From the IMG/VR virus record IMGVR_UViG_3300042545_002269, positions 1 through 21,732 of that record: DNA of 21,732 nucleotides. One strand, given 5' to 3'. Positions within the stretch are counted from its first letter, which is position 1. The number at the start of each line of letters is the position of its first letter. Both the position numbers and the translations under genes were made by a program. The notes under the pieces were generated by a model. That model searched no databases, was not told the origin of the DNA, and worked only from the letters and a program-made list of their open reading frames with translations. This DNA is from a virus. Shown one piece after another: positions 14,350 to 21,003 of this stretch.

Positions 14350-15483
14350 ATGGACACAGAACTGTTAATATTGCAAGGCAACACACATAGAGAACAGCAT
14401 CAACCGGATCAGGCTTTGGCCTGTTATGCACAGGCCTTTGTTAACGATTATACCTCAGCAGGTGCTTTCAACAATTACGGTAATGTGCTTAGAGAAATGG
14501 GATTTCCTGATCGTGCACAACCATTTTTAGAACATGCTATCCGTTTAGATCCCAGTAACGAAACTGCACGTTTTAATTTGGCTGTGTGTTATCTGTTACA
14601 AGGCAATTATCAACAGGGGTGGACTGCTTACGAAGACCGCTGGCGATTTGAACACTTAAAAGGTACACTGCCGCAATTGCCACAACCTCGTTGGACTGGG
14701 CAAGATCTCAAAGACAAGACTATTCTTGTCATCGGCGAACAGGGACTGGGCGATACTATACAGTTTGTGAGATTTATTCTCAATCTCAAAGAGTCTGGTG
14801 CTCGCGTTGTATTGGCAGTTGCTGGTGCCATGGTCACACTATTTGGACCTGACACAATTGCGTTCAACGATGCTTTGCCTGAATATGATTACTGGACTCC
14901 TATTATGAGCATTCCAGGCATGTTGGGAATCACCTTAGAAAATTTAAACAGTCCGTTGAGTTATATTTCACCCGATGCAACCGGTATAAAGCAATGGCAA
15001 AAAAGACTGGGTGTTAAGAAAAAACTTCGAATAGGGTTCAGCTGGGCTGGACGTAGAGATACTTGGATACATCAACACAAGTCAGTTCCGTTCGATCAAA
15101 TAGTCAAATTGATAAAATCTAATCCGCAGCACGAATGGGTAAATTTACAAATTGACGCCGATCAAGCAGAATCTGCAATTCTAATACAATTGGGTTGTGC
15201 AACATATCCAGGTACTATCTCCTGTATGGCAGATTCGGCTGCCTTAATATCGTGCATGGATGTGATTGTCAGTGTGGATACTGCAGTAAGTCACTTGGCA
15301 GCAGCGATGGGTCGACCCACTTGGATCATGCTGAATCATTACGGAACAGATTGGCGATGGCTATTAAATCGTGCAGATAGCCCGTGGTATCCTACTGCAA
15401 GATTATTTAGGCAATCCACAATTGGCAACTGGGACAGTGTGGTAAACAAGATCGCACTGCACCTAAATCTGTTTAAAATTTAA
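14350..15483 (+). CDS. TPR-containing glycosyltransferase (GT9/heptosyltransferase-like)
   Basis: 377 aa in two parts. Residues ~3-100 are about three tetratricopeptide repeats (ALACYAQAFVNDY, AFNNYGNVLREMG, A..FLEHAIRLDP, ARFNLAVCYLLQGN). Residues ~112-377 are a GT-B-type glycosyltransferase domain of the kind found in bacterial TPR proteins related to ADP-heptose:LPS heptosyltransferases. Landmarks are GEQGLGDTIQFVRF (129-142), GFSWAG (229-234), the D-x-A-A-L-I-x-x-x-D-V-I-V-x-V-D-T-A-V-x-H-L-A segment (~295-317, the expected nucleotide-sugar-binding region), and DWRWLL..DSPWYPTARLFRQ (334-355). It is the only plus-strand gene between 3195 and the right edge. Its 3' end overlaps the converging gene by 4 nt. 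An earlier in-frame TTG (14293) is possible, but no Shine-Dalgarno supports either start. Acceptor unknown; capture from a bacterium is likely (inference). Confidence 0.85.
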   Translation: MDTELLILQGNTHREQHQPDQALACYAQAFVNDYTSAGAFNNYGNVLREMGFPDRAQPFLEHAIRLDPSNETARFNLAVCYLLQGNYQQGWTAYEDRWRFEHLKGTLPQLPQPRWTGQDLKDKTILVIGEQGLGDTIQFVRFILNLKESGARVVLAVAGAMVTLFGPDTIAFNDALPEYDYWTPIMSIPGMLGITLENLNSPLSYISPDATGIKQWQKRLGVKKKLRIGFSWAGRRDTWIHQHKSVPFDQIVKLIKSNPQHEWVNLQIDADQAESAILIQLGCATYPGTISCMADSAALISCMDVIVSVDTAVSHLAAAMGRPTWIMLNHYGTDWRWLLNRADSPWYPTARLFRQSTIGNWDSVVNKIALHLNLFKI

Positions 15484-16085
15484 GCGGCAGTTTGCCACGA
15501 TTTTGAATAGGTGTAAACCCAGACTGGACGAGTAACAGTGTTGCTTTGAAATTCTTTGTTGCTGTTGGTACTGGCTGCCGACTCTGTGACACGACACTCA
15601 AACATATGATCTGAAAAGGTGTCTTGTGCACCACCTGCAACCCCGGCACCTTGAATTACATAAGTAGCCTGCGGGCTTGCATAGTTTAAGAGATAGGGCG
15701 ACATATCTCGATCACCGAGATCTGTCACAGTGGTTCCTATGTAAGTAATATTAAAACTGTTGTAGCTGTTGCTGTTCTGCTGTCTAACAACAGACCAAGC
15801 CCCGGTAACAACAATTCTGCACACAGTAGGTCCGTAAGTTTGGCCAGTATCAGGATCTGTATACGTGGTCAACTCGTTGCCAATCTCTGCAATGGGCCAG
15901 TCTACTGCTCTCAAGTGCAAAAGACCGCCGCTCAAGGGATTGGGATGACCCAGGCTGAGTCCAAACGTAGCACCGTCGTTGTAACCGGCTTGACTGTATC
16001 GCCATAGACCTGGGTCAACAACAGTTAAACCTGTGTTGGCAGTGAGTTCTGCAGAACCTGAGAAAGGTGTGATAAATGTAGGCAT
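15480..16085 (-). CDS. Unrecognised, probably virion-associated protein, 201 aa
   Basis: No family recognised. The sequence is rich in G, T, S, N, Y and W, with many short beta-type strands, no membrane segment and few charges, which fits a structural phage protein. Notable pieces: the N-terminus MPTFITPFSGSAELTANTGL; LWRYSQAGYNDGATFGLSLGHPNPLSGGLLHL (~27-58); CRIVVTGAWSVV (~88-99); and TRPVWVYTYSKSW near the end. The start is fixed: an in-frame TAA lies two codons upstream, formed by the promoter octamer itself. A perfect TATAAATA ends only 4 nt before the ATG with no Shine-Dalgarno, so the message is predicted to be leaderless. It is separated from the upstream 281-aa gene by a terminator, so it is an independent transcription unit. 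Confidence 0.7.
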   Translation of the reverse strand: MPTFITPFSGSAELTANTGLTVVDPGLWRYSQAGYNDGATFGLSLGHPNPLSGGLLHLRAVDWPIAEIGNELTTYTDPDTGQTYGPTVCRIVVTGAWSVVRQQNSNSYNSFNITYIGTTVTDLGDRDMSPYLLNYASPQATYVIQGAGVAGGAQDTFSDHMFECRVTESAASTNSNKEFQSNTVTRPVWVYTYSKSWQTAA

Positions 16086-16089
16086 GCTT

Positions 16090-16097
16090 TATTTATA
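16090..16097 (-). promoter_or_regulatory. Perfect T4-type late promoter (TATAAATA)
   Basis: The minus strand reads TATAAATA, the exact T4 late consensus, 4 nt before the ATG of the 201-aa gene and just past the terminator of the 281-aa gene. The expected transcription start lies at or within the start codon. Confidence 0.8.
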
Positions 16098-16102
16098 GCA
16101 AC

Positions 16103-16126
16103 AAAAAGCCCCTGGCGGGGCTTTTT
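16103..16126. terminator. Bidirectional intrinsic terminator
   Basis: Ten-base stem AAAAAGCCCC / GGGGCTTTTT with a 4-nt loop. T-runs lie on both strands (five on minus, six on plus). It starts 3 nt after the stop of the 281-aa gene and ends that minus-strand transcript; the plus-strand use has no obvious client. Confidence 0.9.
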
Positions 16127-16128
16127 TC

Positions 16129-16974
16129 TTAGCGTGAAAAACGCAGTATATCTGCTCGCAGTTGTGCTATAGGATCTATGGATTCTGCAACAGCACCTGT
16201 GGGTCTTTGTGTCACTAACAGTTCAGCTGGGAATATGTCTATGCCGCCTGGACCCATCACTGCTACTCGTCCGTCGGGTCTAACACGACTGACTTCGTAT
16301 TCAATCCAGTAACCGCGTGTGTTTTTGGCCCAGACTGTTTGTCGTGGTTGAAGTTGCGGTGCAGCTTCTGACATGTCTTCTGCTGCCGACGTCTCACCCA
16401 CAGGACCTGTCCATCCGCCCGGGCCACCAAAACTGGTATCAGGACCTGATCCTGCGCTCTTTATGGCATACCGCAATTCTGCAAGTGCTTCTTCAGCTGT
16501 GTCAAATCCCACAGCATCGTAGCTGCCGTCGTACAGTTTCACATAGTAGGGACCATTACCTGGGCTGGCTTCTGAATCCGTACCAATCTCGCCAATGGGC
16601 ACTCCGCCTTTCTTGACAACACGTACGGTGGTATCACCCTTGTGTCGCATGACATCCGGACGGGCTTCTGAGACGCCTGTGTATTCATCCTCCCACGGAC
16701 TGCCTTTCCATGTAGCTGGATCTTGATCGTAGTATGCTGCCTCTTCGGCTTCGCCACTACGCATGTGATATGTGGTCATTAACCATTGCATTTTATCACG
16801 CAGCTCATCTGTGTAGTTGACGCCTTCTGCTACACCTGGAGCAGCAGCTACAGCAGCACGGCTTTCTGTCAGCTCTTGACGAGTTGGGCCAGTTGTGGCT
16901 TCTGCAAAGTGATTCATCAGCTCTCGCAAGTCAGTTGCGGTGTGATCTGGTCGTAGCACAGGTTTGATTGTCAT
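16129..16974 (-). CDS. Unrecognised protein, 281 aa
   Basis: No family recognised. The N-terminal ~90 residues are charged and probably helical (LRPDHTATDLRELMNHFAEATTGPTRQELTESRAAVAAAP..., DELRDKMQWLMTTYHMRSGEAEEAA). The middle (~115-175) has short strands with YYVKLYDGSYDAVGFDTAEEALAELRYAI. A Gly/Pro-rich linker follows (~175-195), then a compact region QTVWAKNTRGYWIEYEVSRVRPDGRVAVMGPGG (~212-244) that reads like a small SH3-type barrel. A helical end (IDPIAQLRADILRFSR) completes it. The start is supported by Shine-Dalgarno AAGGA and a GCTAAATA octamer upstream; a strong terminator follows. Lying between gp23 and the fibre island, it could be a head-internal or scaffold-type protein, but nothing in the sequence proves this. 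Several IxE/LxE-type sites are too common to count as processing evidence. Confidence 0.7.
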   Translation of the reverse strand: MTIKPVLRPDHTATDLRELMNHFAEATTGPTRQELTESRAAVAAAPGVAEGVNYTDELRDKMQWLMTTYHMRSGEAEEAAYYDQDPATWKGSPWEDEYTGVSEARPDVMRHKGDTTVRVVKKGGVPIGEIGTDSEASPGNGPYYVKLYDGSYDAVGFDTAEEALAELRYAIKSAGSGPDTSFGGPGGWTGPVGETSAAEDMSEAAPQLQPRQTVWAKNTRGYWIEYEVSRVRPDGRVAVMGPGGIDIFPAELLVTQRPTGAVAESIDPIAQLRADILRFSR

Positions 16975-16999
16975 TGGGGCGGTCCTTGTTCGGTTTGTT

Positions 17000-17007
17000 T
17001 ATTTAGC
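17000..17007 (-). promoter_or_regulatory. T4-type late promoter (GCTAAATA)
   Basis: The minus strand reads GCTAAATA, identical to the octamer before the 620-aa fibre. It contains the stop codon of the 82-aa gene and lies 25 nt upstream of the 281-aa gene, with a Shine-Dalgarno between. Confidence 0.6.
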
Positions 17008-17251
17008 TGTCTTTTGAGTGATCTTCCACTTCACGATGTAACTCTTCAGCAGTCCAACCAGATTCTGTCAAGATGTGTATGGCATTTATAAACAAACTAA
17101 ACACAGTTGCCGTGTAGTCAAATCCCAGTTCGTTGCCTTCTTTTTCGTATAGCTGTTCTAATGCTTGATCAGCAGCAGCGTTGCATACGTCTAAATCAAA
17201 ATGGTATACAGTACCATCTGCTAATACTTCTACAATTTCATTGTCTTTCAT
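17003..17251 (-). CDS. Small acidic protein of unknown function, 82 aa
   Basis: Begins MKDNEIVEVLADGTVYHFDLD, then a helical region with LEQLYEKEGNELGFDYTATVFSLFINAIHILTESGWTAEELHREVEDH. It is strongly acidic, and the central amphipathic helix (~47-60) looks like a packing or dimer surface. Function unknown. ATG 17251 was chosen over an upstream in-frame start near 17290 because it has the Shine-Dalgarno AAAGGAA and because ATGA (17248-17251) overlaps it with the stop of the homing endonuclease, a normal coupling arrangement. The upstream residues instead belong to the endonuclease zinc motif read in another frame. If the endonuclease inserted here, this gene may once have been transcribed directly after gp23. 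Confidence 0.7.
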   Translation of the reverse strand: MKDNEIVEVLADGTVYHFDLDVCNAAADQALEQLYEKEGNELGFDYTATVFSLFINAIHILTESGWTAEELHREVEDHSKDS

Positions 17252-17928
17252 TTTGTTTCCTTTAAGAATCGACAGTTGGCACCATGCCAACGTACATAAG
17301 TGTTTACAGCTATCATTTGATTACAATGTGGACACAGTTTCTTTTCGCGTTTGCTACCACGTACAGCATCTGCTTTCTTTTGTATTGTTTCAGCTGACTG
17401 TTTACGACCAGTGGCTTTTTCTCGTTGTTTAGATTTTGCTTCGTCTGTATGCTTTTTATTGTACATACCGTTTCGTTCACCAGCATGGGCTTTGCTCATA
17501 TTATCAAGCCATTCTTGCGAAAACGGCTTTCTTTTTCTTCCAGTAATTGCTGCTTTTTGATTGGCTTTTTCATGCGGCGGTTGAACTCGTCCTTTGTTGA
17601 GATTAGAGATATATCTTGAAAATTCTTCTCTCAGCGTATTATACACCCTGCTGGTAATCTTAGATGCATAACGTGTTTGATACGGGCCTTCTGCTTTCAT
17701 AATATACATAGCATTGATCATTTTATATCTTGCTTCGCCTGTATACATTTTAGTTAGAAGCCAATGACATACAAAGTGCTCGCGGGCTGTTAAATCTACT
17801 AAATTGTCAGCATCATCTGATCCACCAAGACTACGTGGTACTACATGATGACGTTCAGAATAGCCGTCTAATGTTCTGCTACGTGCTCGATCTGTTATAT
17901 TTTGGTACCAAGTTTGATATTTGTTCAT
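17248..17928 (-). CDS. HNH homing endonuclease with NUMOD3 and zinc-finger motifs
   Basis: 226 aa, free-standing homing endonuclease. The HNH motif lies near the N-terminus: ERHHVVPRSLGG (25-36, catalytic and metal-binding His), N42 in DNLVDLTAREH and H51 in HFVCH. A NUMOD3-type DNA-binding segment GERNGMYNKKHTDEAKSKQREKATGRK spans ~150-176. A C-terminal zinc-binding site reads C199-P-H-C202 ... H215-G-A-N-C219. All parts expected for activity are present. It follows the gp23 terminator and has its own CATAAATA promoter 5 nt before the ATG, with no Shine-Dalgarno, so its message should be nearly leaderless. Homing endonucleases commonly sit next to conserved phage genes they target; gp23 is the obvious candidate here (inference). 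Confidence 0.9.
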   Translation of the reverse strand: MNKYQTWYQNITDRARSRTLDGYSERHHVVPRSLGGSDDADNLVDLTAREHFVCHWLLTKMYTGEARYKMINAMYIMKAEGPYQTRYASKITSRVYNTLREEFSRYISNLNKGRVQPPHEKANQKAAITGRKRKPFSQEWLDNMSKAHAGERNGMYNKKHTDEAKSKQREKATGRKQSAETIQKKADAVRGSKREKKLCPHCNQMIAVNTYVRWHGANCRFLKETK

Positions 17929-17933
17929 ATAAG

Positions 17934-17941
17934 TATTTATG
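17934..17941 (-). promoter_or_regulatory. T4-type late promoter (CATAAATA) abutting the endonuclease start
   Basis: The minus strand reads CATAAATA, ending 5 nt before the ATG of the HNH gene and about 40 nt past the gp23 terminator. No in-frame alternative ATG, GTG or TTG start was found upstream. Confidence 0.72.
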
Positions 17942-17982
17942 TTTGTTAGTTCAATATAACACTTTAATAATATAAAGTCAAC

Positions 17983-18008
17983 AAAAAACCTGCCGAAGCA
18001 GGTTTTTT
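17983..18008. terminator. Intrinsic terminator of gp23, UUCG tetraloop on the minus strand
   Basis: Perfect 11-bp stem AAAAAACCTGC / GCAGGTTTTTT (17983-17993 with 17998-18008). The minus-strand RNA loop is C(UUCG)G, a very stable tetraloop, followed by six U. It lies 24 nt after the gp23 stop and is symmetrical, so it could stop transcription in either direction. Confidence 0.93.
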
Positions 18009-18032
18009 GATATTGAAAAACAACTAAATGGA

Positions 18033-19250
18033 TTAGCTGAATGACAAATTGGAAACTGCGATCTCGCCCACGTAGTCGCCGGCGTTGCCGAACGAGCTGG
18101 CCGTGTTAGTGAGCTCGATATACCCATAGCGAGTCATAAAGCTCACGACTGGTTCAAATGTTGACGGATCAAGAACAACACCGCTGCTCATTAGAGGAAT
18201 ATATGGGCAATAGAACGCTGCTGCATCAGCTTCGCTCGAACCCTTATAACCAACTAGAACAGGTGTGCTATCACTAGCGTAGCTGTCAACGAACACACGC
18301 ATTGCACCGTTCAGAGTACCAACAAACTTGGTGTTTGTAGGTGCTTCGAATGTGCCTTCTGTGGTACGTGCAAATGCACTTGTTGTTGCTGACTGAAGAA
18401 CAGTCAATGAAGCTGGAGAAACAACAGCCCAGTTACCAGCACCGCGACGTGTGCGCTGTGCAATCAGGTTAGCAACACGGTTGATCAGAACAGCTAAAGC
18501 AGCGTGTTCGTCACCAACGAATGTGGCAGTACCAGATACAGTAGCTTGGTTGTATGTAAACTCAGTTGTGGCCAAACTGCGTAGGCTCAACAGGATTTCC
18601 TGGTCAATTTCAGCTGTAATTTCTTGAGCCAAAGCTGCCATGATTTCGGCTTCTACGTCGATACCATGCATTGCTTGTGCGTCTTGAGCTGCTTCAAAAG
18701 TCCAACGAGCCTGTAGCTTACGTGTCTTAGCTTCAACAGCTTGCTTCAGGATCTGTACGCTGATCTGACGACCACCGTTGCCTTCAAGTGTTGCTGTCTG
18801 TGCACCGGCATAACCTTGTGCAGCAGTTTGTGTTGTTGCTGCGTTATCAGCACCGCGAGCGCCAGCTGAGTAAGCTGTAGCGATCTTGAATGGTGACAAG
18901 GCTTCTTCACCAGCTACAACTGAAGTTGCTGCTGCTGATTGGTCTGTCATTGTCGATGCATAACGTACACGCAGAGTGTGGATCTGACCAACTGGGCCAG
19001 TCATTGGCTGAACACCAACCAACTCGTTAGCGATAACAGTTGGCATAACACGTCGGATTACAGGCAGAATTACACGGTTTAGTGTAGCAATGTTGCCCGA
19101 AACTGTTGAACCAGCACTTGCGTTTTCTTTCAAGTACTTGCGAGTGTTTTCTAAGATAACACTCATTGTGTTGCGACGGCTGCCTTTCAGACCTTCCATA
19201 AGGGCTTCTTTGGTTTCGTCCCAACGGCCTTCTAATAGTGCTTGTGACAT
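18033..19250 (-). CDS. 23: gp23 major capsid protein
   Basis: T4-type major capsid protein (HK97 fold), 405 aa; T4 gp23 is 521 aa. Diagnostic segments are LPVIRRVMPTVIANELVGVQPMTGPVGQI, EAKTRKLQARWTFEAAQDAQAMHGIDVEAEI...EITAEIDQEI, RTRRGAGNWAVVSP, VGYKGSSEADAAAFYCPYIPL and FEPVVSFMTRYGY, all in T4 order. Most of the length difference falls in the region after GQIHTLRVRYA, where T4 carries its insertion domain, and in the N-terminal propeptide. Processing by gp21 is expected at an E-containing site near residues 40-45 (YLKE before NASAG); earlier LLE-G (7) and LME-G (19) are also candidates. Shine-Dalgarno AAAGGAGA precedes the ATG. It is 15 nt downstream of gp22 and ends in a strong terminator. 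No TAAATA octamer was found directly upstream. Confidence 0.95.
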   Translation of the reverse strand: MSQALLEGRWDETKEALMEGLKGSRRNTMSVILENTRKYLKENASAGSTVSGNIATLNRVILPVIRRVMPTVIANELVGVQPMTGPVGQIHTLRVRYASTMTDQSAAATSVVAGEEALSPFKIATAYSAGARGADNAATTQTAAQGYAGAQTATLEGNGGRQISVQILKQAVEAKTRKLQARWTFEAAQDAQAMHGIDVEAEIMAALAQEITAEIDQEILLSLRSLATTEFTYNQATVSGTATFVGDEHAALAVLINRVANLIAQRTRRGAGNWAVVSPASLTVLQSATTSAFARTTEGTFEAPTNTKFVGTLNGAMRVFVDSYASDSTPVLVGYKGSSEADAAAFYCPYIPLMSSGVVLDPSTFEPVVSFMTRYGYIELTNTASSFGNAGDYVGEIAVSNLSFS

Positions 19251-19265
19251 TTAAGTCTCCTTTAA

Positions 19266-20354
19266 TTAAAGACCTGCCAGGCGCTTGATGTCGATCACGT
19301 TGGAACGGTCTTCTTCTTCTGCGGCCTTGACGGTTTTATCACCAGTTACTTCACGAACACTTTCTGTAACAACCTTGCGGCTCTTGGCAGTGGCGTCATT
19401 CAGTACAGCTGGTAGATACTTCTCGAAAGCGCCTTTCAAACGTGTTGTCTGAACGCTTTCTAACAAATTACGCATTACTTCCTGCTTCTCTTCGTTGAGA
19501 GGTGCAAGCAATTCTTCCATTTCGGCTTGACGCTGATTGGATTCCTTGATAATACGAATTTCTTTCTCTTTTGATTCAACGAGTTGTTGTGACTTCTCGA
19601 CGATCTTAGTGGCTTCTTCAAGTTGCTTGTTTTTGTGAGCAACTACTCGGCTCAGTTTGCGGATTTCGGCATTCTCATTCAAGTATGTCGAACCAAACTC
19701 TGCTGCGTAGGCTTCAAAAATCTTACGACCAAAATTGTTCTCGCGAGCAACTTTAATGTCTTCGTGCAACTGATTCATTTCTGTCTTTAGATGCTTGGCA
19801 ACTGACTTACCTAACTTATCAGCACTTTCTTTTACAAAACGTGCTTTCAAAGCTTCGAGTTGACCACGGGCTTCGCGAACTAGACGAACTTTTGTTTCTA
19901 CAACATCACGTTTGTCTTTTGCAAATTCCATGATTTCTTCAGCCAGCGCACCCACAATAAACTTCTCCAACTTCTGAAGTCCTTCTGAATGCATCTTGCG
20001 ATCTTTGCGTAATTCGCCAATTTCTTCCGCCAATTTAGAAACCATAAAGTCGTTAAACTTTGTGCTGCTTTCTTTCATCTTGGCTTGGAATCGGACACGA
20101 TCTTCAGCTAATGCTTGCTTTTCAGCAGCAATGCCTTGAATCTCTTGTGCAAGACCTTCTGTTACCATGCGATCTAGGGCTTCCACCATTACTGTTTTGT
20201 CGTGCTCATAGCGTTGTGCAAACTCTTCGCGGAGTTCTGCACGTAACTCTTCACGAGCTTCTGTTAGTTTCGATTCCCAAGCTTCGTTGAGTTCTTGACC
20301 AACATCTTCGTTAATTAGTCCGCTATCTAGCAGTGGTTTAATAGCATCAAACAT
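19266..20354 (-). CDS. 22: gp22 prohead core scaffold protein
   Basis: Main internal scaffold of the T4-type prohead, degraded by gp21 during maturation. The call rests on position between gp21 and gp23, near-complete alpha-helical, highly charged composition, and typical pieces such as the N-terminus MFDAIKPLLDSGLINEDVGQELNEAW and EDIKVARENNFGRKIFEAYAAEFGSTYLNENAEI (~202-235). At 362 aa it is longer than T4 gp22 (269). Much of the extra length is a series of related helices at ~60-190: EGLAQEIQGIAAEK, SKLAEEIGELRKDR, GALAEEIMEFAKDK, then a weaker copy. A long coiled coil follows (KNKQLEEATKIVEKSQQLVESKEKEIRII). The C-terminus ends NVIDIKRLAGL. Shine-Dalgarno AGGAGAAA is 4 nt before the ATG, and gp21 ends 9 nt upstream. 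Confidence 0.9.
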   Translation of the reverse strand: MFDAIKPLLDSGLINEDVGQELNEAWESKLTEAREELRAELREEFAQRYEHDKTVMVEALDRMVTEGLAQEIQGIAAEKQALAEDRVRFQAKMKESSTKFNDFMVSKLAEEIGELRKDRKMHSEGLQKLEKFIVGALAEEIMEFAKDKRDVVETKVRLVREARGQLEALKARFVKESADKLGKSVAKHLKTEMNQLHEDIKVARENNFGRKIFEAYAAEFGSTYLNENAEIRKLSRVVAHKNKQLEEATKIVEKSQQLVESKEKEIRIIKESNQRQAEMEELLAPLNEEKQEVMRNLLESVQTTRLKGAFEKYLPAVLNDATAKSRKVVTESVREVTGDKTVKAAEEEDRSNVIDIKRLAGL

Positions 20355-20363
20355 CTATTTCTC

Positions 20364-20990
20364 CTAGATTTTGAGATCTTTGATAAGGCGTTTTACTTCC
20401 TCTTTCAAAAATCTCTGTACTTTGTTGTCTGACCCTAAATCTCTAGCCATTTCTAAAACTCTCTGACCACCTTTCATGTTCATCAAGCCTTCGTAAATTG
20501 CTTTGGGATATGCGTTTGGCGCACTGGGTTGGGCAACTACATCAACAGTGACTATTTCAAAGTCACTGACATGTCCGTTCGCTTCGTTAACGTTTCCGCT
20601 ACCTCGGCTAGAAACTCCTAATTTCACACCGCTTTCCAGCATGGTGCGAACCAAATTGCCCATTGGCGTGGGTAAAATCTTTAACTTTCCAAAACCGTTT
20701 GGGCCATCCATCCACATTTCTGTGATCATATGGCTAACGCGGTCAAGGTTTACTTTAAGATCATCCGGGTGATCCACCTCTCCCAATACAGAGTAACCGC
20801 TGGTAATTTGTTCGTTCAGTGTTTTGACTGCACGTTCAATTTCATTAACAGGGTACACTCGCTCATTGGCATTCTTAACACCGCCTTGGATGCAAATGCC
20901 TTTCATGTAAAGGTTCTTACCTTCTTCGCTGCCTTCCACAATAATGCGGGCAGCGTCGAAAGTAAGATTTTCACGGAGGTAAAGAGCCAT
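20364..20990 (-). CDS. 21: gp21 prohead protease
   Basis: Serine protease of the T4 prohead (peptidase family S77-type), 208 aa against 212 in T4. It cleaves capsid and core proteins after head assembly and then itself. The conserved core is GEVDHPDD (H74 is the likely catalytic His), followed by RVSHMITEMWMDGPNGFGKLKILPTPMGN, GVKLGVSSRGSGNV (likely nucleophile in S127-S128) and DFEIVTVDVVAQPSAPNA (acidic residues 143-150 near the third catalytic position). The N-terminal strand region and a charged helical C-terminal tail (~175-208), probably the self-inhibitory or core-binding end, are as expected. The ATG follows AAGGTAA; the upstream gp67-like gene ends 13 nt before it. Confidence 0.95.
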   Translation of the reverse strand: MALYLRENLTFDAARIIVEGSEEGKNLYMKGICIQGGVKNANERVYPVNEIERAVKTLNEQITSGYSVLGEVDHPDDLKVNLDRVSHMITEMWMDGPNGFGKLKILPTPMGNLVRTMLESGVKLGVSSRGSGNVNEANGHVSDFEIVTVDVVAQPSAPNAYPKAIYEGLMNMKGGQRVLEMARDLGSDNKVQRFLKEEVKRLIKDLKI

Positions 20991-21003
20991 TTACCGGGTT
21001 ACC

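Noticed and set aside
17083-17092. TATAAATG-like string on the minus strand inside the 82-aa gene
   Set aside because: Lacks the final A of the TAAATA core and is not placed before a gene; taken as chance.
17252-17290. In-frame start at 17290 for the 82-aa gene (95 aa)
   Set aside because: The extra residues overlap the zinc-binding C-terminus of the endonuclease, while ATG 17251 has a Shine-Dalgarno and an ATGA overlap.
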